Source: JAFMKE01 sp037624485
Lineage (GTDB): Bacteria > Bacteroidota > Bacteroidia > Chitinophagales > UBA8649
DNA length: 64,000 bases
Direction of reading: 5' to 3'
NCBI GenBank assembly: GCA_037624485.1
Contig: JASJJC010000008.1
Span: 21,465 to 85,464 of the forward strand
Under the pieces are notes generated by a model. That model was not told the DNA's origin, searched no databases, and saw nothing but the letters and a program-made list of their open reading frames with translations. This document shows positions 40,663 to 49,393 of this stretch, one piece after another. The translations under genes and the position numbers were made by a program. Numbering within the stretch: the stretch's first letter is position 1; every line of letters starts with the position of its first letter.

Positions 40663-42858
40663 CTATCTTAAGAATAACAATTCTCGATACTTCGGTATAG
40701 GCCATAATTTGTCATCCACTATCAACTCCAACTTATCACAATTGTATCGTATCGTATCAAAATAAGGCTTTACGTCATCACAATAGGCTTTGGCCATCTC
40801 GGAAGCTCCTACCAACTTGTTCGCTTTCTTTCTTGCTTCTATCATTTCAGCCACATCATTTTCGATTACCTGAATATGGCTAGAGATGCGCTCTATCAAA
40901 TTTAGTTGAGATTGGTAGCTCCCCTTTTTAAGTCCTAGATCTTTCAATCCACGTGCATTAGCAATCAAGTTGTTTTGATAGGTAATTGCAACTGGTAAAA
41001 TTTCATTTAATGCCATCTCACCAAGAGTTCTGGCTTCAATTTGAAGTTTCATGGTGTAAGCTTCGTAAAATATTTCACTTCTTGCTTCTAGCTCAACATC
41101 ACTGAAAATATTGTTTTTGATAAATACATCTTTAGCTTTTTTCGTATTCAAAAAGTCTAAAGCATACGCAGTTGTTTTTACATTACTTAATCCTCTTTTT
41201 TCTGCTTCTTGTGCCCACTCATCACTATAATTATCGCCTTCAAACAAGATATTTTTTGAAGCGTTGATATATCGTCGAATTACGCGTAAAATTGCACCTT
41301 CTTTCTTCTCTCCACCTTTTATCAATTTATCTACTTCCGTTTTAAAGTCAGTCAACTGATTAGCCATGATGGTATTCAATACTGTCATCGGCCATGCACA
41401 ATTTGCAGTACTGCCTACTGCTCGAACCTCAAACTTATTTCCAGTAAAAGCAAATGGAGAAGTCCTGTTTCTATCCGTATTATCCAACAAAACATCTGGA
41501 ATCTTATTGTGAATATCTAACTTAAGGCTTCCGTTTTTATCCTCATCATAACGACCATGGTCTACTCGTTTTGCCACTTCCTCTAATACCGAAGTTAAGT
41601 GAGAGCCAATAAATACTGAAATAATAGCAGGAGGGGCCTCATTTGCACCCAGTCGGTGATCGTTGCTTGCTGTAGCGATTGCTGCGCGTAATAAATCAGA
41701 ATACTCATTGACCGCTTTAATCACATTGACAAAGAAGGTTAAGAACATTAAATTGTTCTTCGGGGTCTTGCCTGGCGATAACAAATTTTTACCGGTATCT
41801 GTACTTAAACTCCAATTGTTATGCTTGCCTGATCCATTGATGCCTTGGAATGGTTTTTCATGCATCAAAACAGCTAACTTATGTCGCTTACCCACTCTCT
41901 CCAGCACATCCATAATCAGTTGATTATGATCAACTGCTACATTCATTTCCTCATACATTGGTGCAAGCTCAAACTGACTTGGAGCCACCTCATTATGGCG
42001 AGTTCTTACAGGAATACCCAACTTATGCGCTTCTCTTTCAAAATCCAACATAAAGTCATACACTCGCTCAGGAATAGCTCCAAAATAATGATCATCCAAT
42101 TGTTGCCCTCTAGCAGGAGCATGACCAATTAATGTTCTTCCGCTTAACACCAAATCGGGCCTTGCATAAAATAAAGCTTCATCAACCACAAAATATTCTT
42201 GTTCCCATCCCAAGGTTGAATGCACCTTGGTGACATGCCTGTCAAATAAATTAACTACCGGCAATGCGGCTTTTTCTAGAAAGTGGCAAGACTTTAACAA
42301 TGGAGCTTTATGGTCTAGACTTTCCCCAGTATATGAAATAAAAATTGTTGGGATACATAATGTAATCCCATCACCAATCTCCATGATAAACGCAGGAGAG
42401 GTAGGATCCCATGCTGTATATCCTCTTGCTTCAAAAGTTTGACGAATTCCACCATTTGGAAAAGAAGAGGCATCAGGCTCTTGTTGAATCAATTCAGACC
42501 CCGTAAATGTTTCCATTCCTTCCCCATCCATTGAGGGGACAAAAAACGTATCGTGCTTCTCTGCTGTGCTTCCTGTTAAAGGTTGAAACCAATGCGTATA
42601 TGATTTAGCTCCTTTCTCCATTGCCCAAGACTTCATAGCTGCAGCAACTTGATCAGCTGTATTTCTATCAATCTTTTTTCCCGCGCTAATTGCATGCTGA
42701 ATTCCATAAAATGCATCTTCAGAAAGATATTTCTTCATTGTCGATTCCGTAAAAACATTCTCCGCATAATATTCGGATATCCTCTTATTCGGTAGCTTAA
42801 CATTTATCTTCTTACGCTGAGTAGCAGTTTTTACACTTGATTTTCTAGAATTATCCAT
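40663..42858 (-). CDS. glnN: Glutamine synthetase type III
   Basis: 731 aa, the long GSIII form of Bacteroidota and cyanobacteria. Recognisable: SEYYAENVFTESTMKKYLSE at the N-terminus, TGSTAEKHDTFF, GWEQEYFVVDE, GIPVRTRHNEVAPSQFELAP, MHEKPFQGINGSGKHNNWSL and ASNDHRLGANEAPPAIISVF, with a C-terminal helical domain ending YRELLFLR. It makes glutamine from glutamate, ammonium and ATP, as a dodecamer in the family. Single-gene unit. High confidence. Confidence 0.96.
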   Translation of the reverse strand: MDNSRKSSVKTATQRKKINVKLPNKRISEYYAENVFTESTMKKYLSEDAFYGIQHAISAGKKIDRNTADQVAAAMKSWAMEKGAKSYTHWFQPLTGSTAEKHDTFFVPSMDGEGMETFTGSELIQQEPDASSFPNGGIRQTFEARGYTAWDPTSPAFIMEIGDGITLCIPTIFISYTGESLDHKAPLLKSCHFLEKAALPVVNLFDRHVTKVHSTLGWEQEYFVVDEALFYARPDLVLSGRTLIGHAPARGQQLDDHYFGAIPERVYDFMLDFEREAHKLGIPVRTRHNEVAPSQFELAPMYEEMNVAVDHNQLIMDVLERVGKRHKLAVLMHEKPFQGINGSGKHNNWSLSTDTGKNLLSPGKTPKNNLMFLTFFVNVIKAVNEYSDLLRAAIATASNDHRLGANEAPPAIISVFIGSHLTSVLEEVAKRVDHGRYDEDKNGSLKLDIHNKIPDVLLDNTDRNRTSPFAFTGNKFEVRAVGSTANCAWPMTVLNTIMANQLTDFKTEVDKLIKGGEKKEGAILRVIRRYINASKNILFEGDNYSDEWAQEAEKRGLSNVKTTAYALDFLNTKKAKDVFIKNNIFSDVELEARSEIFYEAYTMKLQIEARTLGEMALNEILPVAITYQNNLIANARGLKDLGLKKGSYQSQLNLIERISSHIQVIENDVAEMIEARKKANKLVGASEMAKAYCDDVKPYFDTIRYNCDKLELIVDDKLWPIPKYRELLFLR

Positions 42859-42985
42859 TTAAAAATAAATTTTTCACAAATTTAAACGGAAAAGCTATTT
42901 TTTGTATCTTTTTAGTTGAAATTTATGCCTTTTTTATCCACAAAAGTGTTAATTGAAGGAAAATTCTTGGCTTTTTTATATTTAA

Positions 42986-44275
42986 TTAGGCAATCAGGTC
43001 ATCCTTTTTTGTCCACAGATAAACTAAACAAGGCACAAGAAAAAACAATGCAACACTCCGATACCTGAGTATTGCACCCAAATTTGGAACTATCAAACCC
43101 GTAAGCAGCAAATAAGTCATACCGAAAGTAAGCAATAGAAAAACTATAGCCTGTTGATCCCAACTACAATTTTTTACATAAAAAAGTCCTGTAACTAATA
43201 ATACAGTAATCCATAGACTCTCCAAACTAGCAAGACCAAGAAAAAGTGAATGGATATCCAAGAAATGAGGTCGAACAATAGCATTGAAAAGGGCTTGAGG
43301 AGCGTTTACTAAAATCCCCAAGTAACTCTCCTCATAAATTCCCAATTCAATTGCGGTATTTCCATTATCTAATGCTTCATATAACTGCTTCTTTGCAATA
43401 ACTGCATCAACCAAGTTAGGTATGCCAAGGATCTTTGGTGTCAAGTAAGATAGCCCACCAAGTACAATAAAGACAGACATAAAGACTAACAGGGGGTGCC
43501 ATGTTCTCTTCTTATGATAAATATAATATGCCATTAGCGAGGGAACCAGCATTACCGCTATAAAAAATCGAGTATAAAACAACAAAACGAAGGAAGCTAA
43601 TGCCAGTATAATCGCAATAACTTTCTTAACATGGACAAGATACAATAGACTATATAGTATACAAGCAACTAAGGCCACACAAAGAGATTCCTTATGAGAA
43701 CCTGCTGTCCAATACCAGATACTTGGTGTTAAAAAGACCGCTAGCAATACACTGGTCTTTGCTTGCAGCTTTTTCACCAAAACCTTCGCGAAAAGGAATG
43801 ATCCAAAAAAAGATATAAGTGCAAAAAAAACTGCATTTGCATATATTCCAGATCCCAAGGTTAACACATTTGCCAATGCATTGAACCTGACCACCATGTA
43901 GGCGGAAGTATCGCGCCAATAACCCATTGCCTCAACAGTGGAAGCAATGTTTTCCGTAATAGGGACATTATTTAGACCTATGCTTAATTGTAAAAATGCA
44001 AGTATGTCTCCATGCCTTAAGTGAGCGTATATAAGTTGACTATCCGAATAATACAACAATATATCTCCTGCCTTAATAATATGAGTAGAAAAATAAACAT
44101 AGATTAAGCCAGCACCAATTTTAAGAAGAAAGAGAGACAGTATGCACTTTTTACTTAATCCATTGATTGCAAAAAGCGGCAATCTATGAATACAATAAGC
44201 TATCAAACCAACATAAAATAAAATGATTATTGTTTGTATCATAACACCGAACAAAAATAGGATTAATCGAAACAT
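42986..44275 (-). CDS. Polytopic membrane protein, unknown (glycosyltransferase/polymerase-like topology)
   Basis: 429 aa with about ten to eleven membrane helices. Long loops occur between early helices (GLNNVPITENIASTVEAMGY, residues about 100-130) and later ones (AVIAKKQLYEALDNGNTAIE). The segment TPSIWYWTAGSHKESLCVAL is the most distinctive. Topology resembles glycan polymerases or GT-C glycosyltransferases, but no family motif confirms this. It is downstream of hutI by 130 bp and probably separate. Confidence 0.7.
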   Translation of the reverse strand: MFRLILFLFGVMIQTIIILFYVGLIAYCIHRLPLFAINGLSKKCILSLFLLKIGAGLIYVYFSTHIIKAGDILLYYSDSQLIYAHLRHGDILAFLQLSIGLNNVPITENIASTVEAMGYWRDTSAYMVVRFNALANVLTLGSGIYANAVFFALISFFGSFLFAKVLVKKLQAKTSVLLAVFLTPSIWYWTAGSHKESLCVALVACILYSLLYLVHVKKVIAIILALASFVLLFYTRFFIAVMLVPSLMAYYIYHKKRTWHPLLVFMSVFIVLGGLSYLTPKILGIPNLVDAVIAKKQLYEALDNGNTAIELGIYEESYLGILVNAPQALFNAIVRPHFLDIHSLFLGLASLESLWITVLLVTGLFYVKNCSWDQQAIVFLLLTFGMTYLLLTGLIVPNLGAILRYRSVALFFLVPCLVYLWTKKDDLIA

Positions 44276-44405
44276 ATCTTCACCTATACAGTGAAAAAAT
44301 ATACTTTAAAGATAGATTTGGACTAACAGATGCCTATTATTCGCCTTGGCATCTTTTCGATTTACTTTTCCAAGGTTCAGCTGGCTGAAACCCTAAACAT
44401 AATTA

Positions 44406-45653
44406 TTAAGCTGTAAACTTTCGGCCCTTGATCCACACCTCTTGAATACAGTTCTCTCCAAAACTATAGGCCAAATAATGGACCGAAGGAACAGCAGATG
44501 TTATAAAAAAATTAGCTAGTTTACCTCTTGAAATACTACCCAAAATGTCTTGAACACCCATAGCATGAGCAGCATTAATTGTGGCCGCATTGATTGCCTC
44601 TTCAGGAAGCATCTTCATTTTGATGCAAGCCAAGCTTACCAGAAAATTCATATTACCACTTGGCGTGCTCCCTGGATTATAGTCGGAAGCAATCGCTACA
44701 GGTAAATTTGCGTTGATCAAGGCACGCACTGGAGCATAAGGTATCCCTAAATAAAATGAACAAGATGGCAAAACAACAGGAATGGTATTAGATGTTTTTA
44801 AGCTTTCAATTTCAGCGTTAGCAATTTGTTCCAAATGATCTACCGATATGGCATTGTTCTTTACACCTACTTGCACTCCTCCACTGATGGCTAATTGATT
44901 CGCGTGAATCTTAGGACGCAATCCATATTGCAAACCTGCTTTTAAAATTTGATCTGTTTCTTCCACACTAAAAAATCCTTGCTCGCAAAACACATCAATA
45001 AACTCAGCTAAATTTTGCGCTGCAACCTCCGGAATGATTTCTTGTATAATAAGATCAATATAGCCTTGTCGATCTCCATTATACTCCTCAGGTATAGCAT
45101 GCGCCGCGAGCAAATTAGCTTTTATAGGTATATCGAAATTCTCTTTAAGTCTTCGAATCACCCGCAACATTTTCAACTCACTTCCTTTGCTTAAGCCATA
45201 ACCACTCTTAATCTCAATACCCCCAGTACCCAATTTAATCAACTTAATCAAGCGATCAGCAGCACACTGATATAACTCATCTTCACTATGTTGGCGTAAT
45301 TTTCTGGCGGAATTTAAGATTCCCCCACCTGCTGAGGCAATTTCCTCATAAGTTTGTCCCTTGATTTTCATGACAAACTCCTCTTCACGGCTAGCTGCAA
45401 AAACAATATGCGTATGACAATCCACCCAAGTAGGTAAGATCATTTTTCCCTTGACGTCCACAATTTTGAAGTCTCCTGATGGACAAGTAAGCATTTCACC
45501 AAAATCTTGAATGAAATCACCCTTCAGCAGCAACCAGGCATTTTTGATAGTAGGCAAGTTTGACATCGCTGAGCCAGAAACAACTTCCTCCCCGTCCCCC
45601 CTTACCTGAACAAGTTCCTTAATATTTGTCAATAAAATTTGTTGCATATCCAT
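44406..45653 (-). CDS. hutI: Imidazolonepropionase
   Basis: 415 aa. Amidohydrolase motifs: LPTWVDCHTHIVFAASREEE (metal HxH), QTYEEIASAGGGILNSARKL, GTGGIEIKSGYGLS, KANLLAAHAIPEEY, KIHANQLAISGGVQVG, SVDHLEQI and IASDYNPGSTPSGNMNFLVS. It opens the imidazolone ring in histidine breakdown. No hutH, hutU or hutG is in the window. The ATG at 45653 directly adjoins the rhomboid stop; an in-frame ATG at 45647 is an alternative. Confidence 0.92.
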   Translation of the reverse strand: MDMQQILLTNIKELVQVRGDGEEVVSGSAMSNLPTIKNAWLLLKGDFIQDFGEMLTCPSGDFKIVDVKGKMILPTWVDCHTHIVFAASREEEFVMKIKGQTYEEIASAGGGILNSARKLRQHSEDELYQCAADRLIKLIKLGTGGIEIKSGYGLSKGSELKMLRVIRRLKENFDIPIKANLLAAHAIPEEYNGDRQGYIDLIIQEIIPEVAAQNLAEFIDVFCEQGFFSVEETDQILKAGLQYGLRPKIHANQLAISGGVQVGVKNNAISVDHLEQIANAEIESLKTSNTIPVVLPSCSFYLGIPYAPVRALINANLPVAIASDYNPGSTPSGNMNFLVSLACIKMKMLPEEAINAATINAAHAMGVQDILGSISRGKLANFFITSAVPSVHYLAYSFGENCIQEVWIKGRKFTA

Positions 45654-46490
45654 TTATTTAGATAATTCATGAAGCCTAGTCTTCTCAGCAGCGCTCAAAC
45701 TTTCAACACCAAACTCATTTACCCTATCGAGCAAAGCGTTCAATTCTTTCTCTCGTTCAAACTCCTTGTTGTAGTATAAATCGTCAATACTTCTTTTCGT
45801 TCTTTTAGGCTCATTATCATTAAAAACTGTAAACCGATTTCCCGATTGAGCACCTTTCGGTTTTATGAAAAACATGATTAATGGAATAATTAGTAAAGCT
45901 GCTGTCAACCACCAATTTTTCATTGCCAAACTTGGTTCGAAAGCCAAAGCAAGAAGCACCCCTGCAACGGCGCCTCCAAGATGCGCCTCATGCCCAATAT
46001 TATCACTTTGCTTATTCATTCCATACACGGAATACAAGAGGTATAGAATACCAAAAACCCATGTTTTTAATGGCAGGATAAAGAACAGCAATACGTTTCC
46101 ATCAGGATAAAAAAGCACGCTGGCGAAAACTACTCCACTCACTGCGCCACTGGCTCCTACTGCACTATAGTTATAGTTATGCTTATTAAAAAATAAAGAC
46201 AAGAAATTTCCAGCGAGCAAACTAACGCCATATAATATGGCAAACTGCATGGTACTAATACTATATCCCATTGCTAATCCAAAAGAATATAGCGCGATCA
46301 TATTGACCAACAAATGAGTCATATCACCATGTAAGAAGGCACTGCTAAGCATTCGAATATATTCTTTCTCTGAAAGTATATTGCCGATGCGAAACTTGTA
46401 CTTGTCAAACAGCGCACTATTGCCAAAACCTTGCCATGAAAAGAGGACATTGGCACCGATAAGTAAATAGACTAATATTTCAACACTCAT
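45654..46490 (-). CDS. Rhomboid-family intramembrane serine protease
   Basis: 278 aa, six membrane helices then a hydrophilic C-terminal tail (about 215-278). Motifs: FLHGDMTHLLVNMIALYSFG, the nucleophile GASGAVSGVV and the His of HEAHLGGAVAGVLLA. The Ser-His dyad is complete. Rhomboids cleave substrates within the membrane. The tail (RTKRSIDDLYYNKEFEREKE, LNALLDRVNEFGVESLS) looks like the short segment often found after rhomboids in Bacteroidota. It lies between the NamZ-like gene (16 bp) and hutI. Confidence 0.9.
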   Translation of the reverse strand: MSVEILVYLLIGANVLFSWQGFGNSALFDKYKFRIGNILSEKEYIRMLSSAFLHGDMTHLLVNMIALYSFGLAMGYSISTMQFAILYGVSLLAGNFLSLFFNKHNYNYSAVGASGAVSGVVFASVLFYPDGNVLLFFILPLKTWVFGILYLLYSVYGMNKQSDNIGHEAHLGGAVAGVLLALAFEPSLAMKNWWLTAALLIIPLIMFFIKPKGAQSGNRFTVFNDNEPKRTKRSIDDLYYNKEFEREKELNALLDRVNEFGVESLSAAEKTRLHELSK

Positions 46491-46506
46491 TAATTATAAT
46501 TTATAC

Positions 46507-47751
46507 TTATTCAAAATCTGGATAAATCAAATACTTACTTCTAATTGATTTGAAAGCATTTAAATCATCTTGCCATGAAGATTTAATCGCTTCGGCGGTT
46601 TTACCCCCTATTATGTCTTCCCGAAGTTGGGTACCTCCCGCTAGTTTATCAAAGAAACCATTTTCAAGAAAAAACTTTTCCTTTTCAGGATATAACGTAT
46701 ACATTCTAATAAGGTAATTCAAATTAAGTCCTTTTTGTTCCACAAAATCATTTGAAACTTGACTAATATCAAAACCTAAGCATTCTTGACCTTCAAATTT
46801 AGGGTATTTTGCTCCAGGCATACTTTTGGGAACAAAGACATAAGAAGTTGATTCAACATCCAAATTTGGTGCACCAAAAACTTGAAACGGCTTAACTGTG
46901 CCGCGACCTTCACTGATCACTGTGCCTTCGAAAAAACACGTTGAGGGATAGGATCTAATTGCTCTGTCATTGGGTAGATTTGGAGAAGGTTTTATAGGGA
47001 GGCTATAGCTGTCTTTATGCGTGTATTGTTCACAGGAGATAACCTCCAATTCACATAAGATACTATCGCTTAACCAATGCTCGCCATTTATCATTTGCGC
47101 ATATTCGCCCACCGTCATTCCGTGTAAAATAGGAATAGGATGTTTTCCGACGAAAGAGGAGTAATTCATATCTAAGACATTGCCGTCCACAAGATCTCCA
47201 TTAGGGTTTGGCCTATCCAATACGAGCACTTTCACCTCGTTTTCAGCGCATGCCTCCATCAAATAATGTAAACTCGAAATATAGGTGTAAAACCTTGCAC
47301 CTACATCTTGGATGTCGAAAATAACCACATCGAGTCCGTTCAAATCTTCCGTACTTGGTTTTTTATGGCTACCATATAAGGATACAATGGGAAGTCTTGT
47401 TTTGGCATCCACTCCATCCTTGACATGTTCTCCGGCATCCGCATCACCTCTAAATCCATGTTCAGGAGCAAATATTTTACCTATGCTAACTCCTTTTTCT
47501 AATAAGAGGTCCACCAAATGTTGGTCCCCCACCATAGATGTCTGATTGACCAGCAAGCCGACATGAACATCTTGGATCGCACTCCAATCATCCAATAAGA
47601 CTTCCGCACCCGTTCGAATAGCCCTATCTTCCATGGTGGCTATGGCAGAACTTCCATTTTTTTCAGTCGATTCTTGTGCAGAACAAGCTTGAAAGCCGAG
47701 CCCCCAGATAGATAAAATGCTGTATAAATAAATAAATTGTTTCATTCCCAT
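46507..47751 (-). CDS. DUF1343 exo-beta-N-acetylmuramidase (NamZ-like) lipoprotein
   Basis: 414 aa. Lipoprotein-type signal peptide (GFQACSAQ). Family motifs: GLLVNQTSMVGDQHLVDLLL, FAPEHGFRGDADAGEHVKDG, LDVVIFDIQDVGARFYTYIS, VLDRPNPNGDLVDGN, HPIPILHGMTVGEYAQMING and SPNLPNDRAIRSYPSTCFFE. Characterised members remove non-reducing-end MurNAc from peptidoglycan fragments. It probably acts in the periplasm in cell-wall recycling. The first Met may be residue 1 or 3. Confidence 0.88.
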   Translation of the reverse strand: MGMKQFIYLYSILSIWGLGFQACSAQESTEKNGSSAIATMEDRAIRTGAEVLLDDWSAIQDVHVGLLVNQTSMVGDQHLVDLLLEKGVSIGKIFAPEHGFRGDADAGEHVKDGVDAKTRLPIVSLYGSHKKPSTEDLNGLDVVIFDIQDVGARFYTYISSLHYLMEACAENEVKVLVLDRPNPNGDLVDGNVLDMNYSSFVGKHPIPILHGMTVGEYAQMINGEHWLSDSILCELEVISCEQYTHKDSYSLPIKPSPNLPNDRAIRSYPSTCFFEGTVISEGRGTVKPFQVFGAPNLDVESTSYVFVPKSMPGAKYPKFEGQECLGFDISQVSNDFVEQKGLNLNYLIRMYTLYPEKEKFFLENGFFDKLAGGTQLREDIIGGKTAEAIKSSWQDDLNAFKSIRSKYLIYPDFE

Positions 47752-47818
47752 CTCAAAAATACTTGCTTTATGTTTCTTTTTATTAATAAAAGCTATTAAT
47801 TATGCACTTACTTAGATT

Positions 47819-49129
47819 ATGAATTTTCCACTTTTTGTTGTCAAAAAAATAGCGTTTAATCAGCATCAAGCATTTTCAAGGTTTATTTTAAAAATCTCGA
47901 TCGCGGCTGTTGCCCTGAGCATGACCGTTATGATTGTTGCTACTGCCCTTATTAGTGGGTTCCAGCAAACCATAAGCCAAAAAGTATTTGGATTTTGGGC
48001 GCATGTAATCATTACCCCATTTAAGTCTGCAGAATCTCTAGATAAGGAAGCTGTGAGTAGGCAAAGTGAGGTCTATACGCACCCGGAGTATTTTGAAGGG
48101 GTAAGTCATGTGCAATCTGTCGCTTTAAAAGCTGGAATCATTCATACCAAAGATGATTTTGAGGGAATTATTTTAAAAGGAATCGGGGCAGATTTTAAAA
48201 CGAGTCCCTTTTCAGAGTACCTGGTTGAGGGGCAGTTATTTCCGCTCAAAGAAGATCCGAGCAATAAGGGTATATTAATTTCGTCAATCACGGCCAAACG
48301 ACTTCAAGTGACAGTTGGAGATAAGTTACTTATCAGTTTTTTTGAAGATGATGCCAAGATTAGAAAACGAAGCTTCGAGGTAAGTGGAATTTACAATTCC
48401 GGCCTGGAAGAGTTTGACAAACAATATGCTTGGATAGATATTGCGGTGATTCAAGACTTGAACGGATGGACTAAGAATGAAGTGGGTGGATTTGAATTAT
48501 TTGTAGAGGATAAGCATTTGTATGAAGCCAAATTGAATGTTTACGGGAAAAAGATTGCGGCGATGTTTCTTCCTACTGAAAAGGCAAGGGAAATACAAAA
48601 AGAACCATTAGACAAAATAGGAGACGATATTTTCTACAGCATAAGCAATGACCTGTATGCGCAAACCATTAAGGAATTTAAGCCCGATATTTTCAATTGG
48701 TTAGCCTTACAAAACACCAATGAAATTGTCATTTTAGCCGTTATGCTTTTGGTAGCTGCAGTTAATATGATTACTTCCTTATTGATTCTAATCTTAGAGC
48801 GAACAAGGATGATAGGCACCCTAAAAGCACTTGGAAGCAATAATAAGCAGCTTAGAAATATATTTGTTTGGAACGGCGTCTTTATTATTGGACTAGGCTT
48901 AATTTTTGGTAATATTGCAGGTATAGGTTTATGTCTCCTTCAAGATGCTACCCACCTGATAAAGTTGCCGGAGGATTCCTATTACATCAATTATGCACCG
49001 GTTAAACTCGAGTGGACCTGGTTACTTTTTCTAAACGTTTTCACCTTGACTACGGCTGCTATATTCCTCTTGCTGCCCGCTATGTTAGTCAACAAAATTG
49101 AAGCGATCAAAGCCATTCGGTTTAGCTAA
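47819..49129 (+). CDS. FtsX-like ABC permease (LolC/LolE-type)
   Basis: 436 aa with one N-terminal membrane helix (about 24-46: FILKISIAAVALSMTVMIVA), a large periplasmic domain (about 50-285) and three C-terminal helices (NEIVILAVMLLVAAVNMITS, GVFIIGLGLIFGNIAGI, TWLLFLNVFTLTTAAIFLLL). TRMIGTLKALGSNNKQLRNI is the FtsX-domain signature, ending KIEAIKAIRF. It fits permeases of lipoprotein-release or MacB-like systems. No ATPase gene is adjacent. Confidence 0.88.
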   Translation: MNFPLFVVKKIAFNQHQAFSRFILKISIAAVALSMTVMIVATALISGFQQTISQKVFGFWAHVIITPFKSAESLDKEAVSRQSEVYTHPEYFEGVSHVQSVALKAGIIHTKDDFEGIILKGIGADFKTSPFSEYLVEGQLFPLKEDPSNKGILISSITAKRLQVTVGDKLLISFFEDDAKIRKRSFEVSGIYNSGLEEFDKQYAWIDIAVIQDLNGWTKNEVGGFELFVEDKHLYEAKLNVYGKKIAAMFLPTEKAREIQKEPLDKIGDDIFYSISNDLYAQTIKEFKPDIFNWLALQNTNEIVILAVMLLVAAVNMITSLLILILERTRMIGTLKALGSNNKQLRNIFVWNGVFIIGLGLIFGNIAGIGLCLLQDATHLIKLPEDSYYINYAPVKLEWTWLLFLNVFTLTTAAIFLLLPAMLVNKIEAIKAIRFS

Positions 49130-49131
49130 AC

Positions 49132-49362
49132 ACTAAGCCATGTGGGATCAAGATTATTGACTCTTATATTATCAAAAGAGAAGCAATAATCCTGCAAGGA
49201 AATCCAAACTCTCTTTATGAGCAACTTGACGGGCTTATTAGAGCCTAAACGAATAAAAAACTCGATCTTGGATTTAAAGCAAATGCCCAGTTTAAGCGCA
49301 AGGGAGTGCCCTTTAATGTTCCTATTAATTTTGCAGAAGAAATTTTACTGAAAGAAGAATAA
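49132..49362 (+). pseudogene. Possible gene remnant
   Basis: One frame reads 77 codons with a single internal TAA (49246-49248), giving IDSYIIKREAIILQGN, NSLYEQLDGLIRA, stop, then TNKKLDLGFKANAQFKRKGV and PFNVPINFAEEILLKEE before TAA. Composition looks protein-like, but no start codon of note precedes it and I know no homologue. It may be the tail of a lost gene. Low confidence. Confidence 0.3.
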
Positions 49363-49380
49363 TTCTTCTCAAATTCATAC

Positions 49381-49388
49381 TATCTTTG
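49381..49388 (+). promoter_or_regulatory. Bacteroidota -7 box 5 nt before the OmpA-family gene
   Basis: TATCTTTG, a full TAnnTTTG match, ends 5 nt before the ATG at 49394, so the transcript is predicted to be nearly leaderless. Confidence 0.55.
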
Positions 49389-49393
49389 GTTAA

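Noticed and set aside
40663..42442. Several plus-strand frames inside glnN
   Set aside because: They lie antisense to a clear type III glutamine synthetase and have no recognisable sequence.
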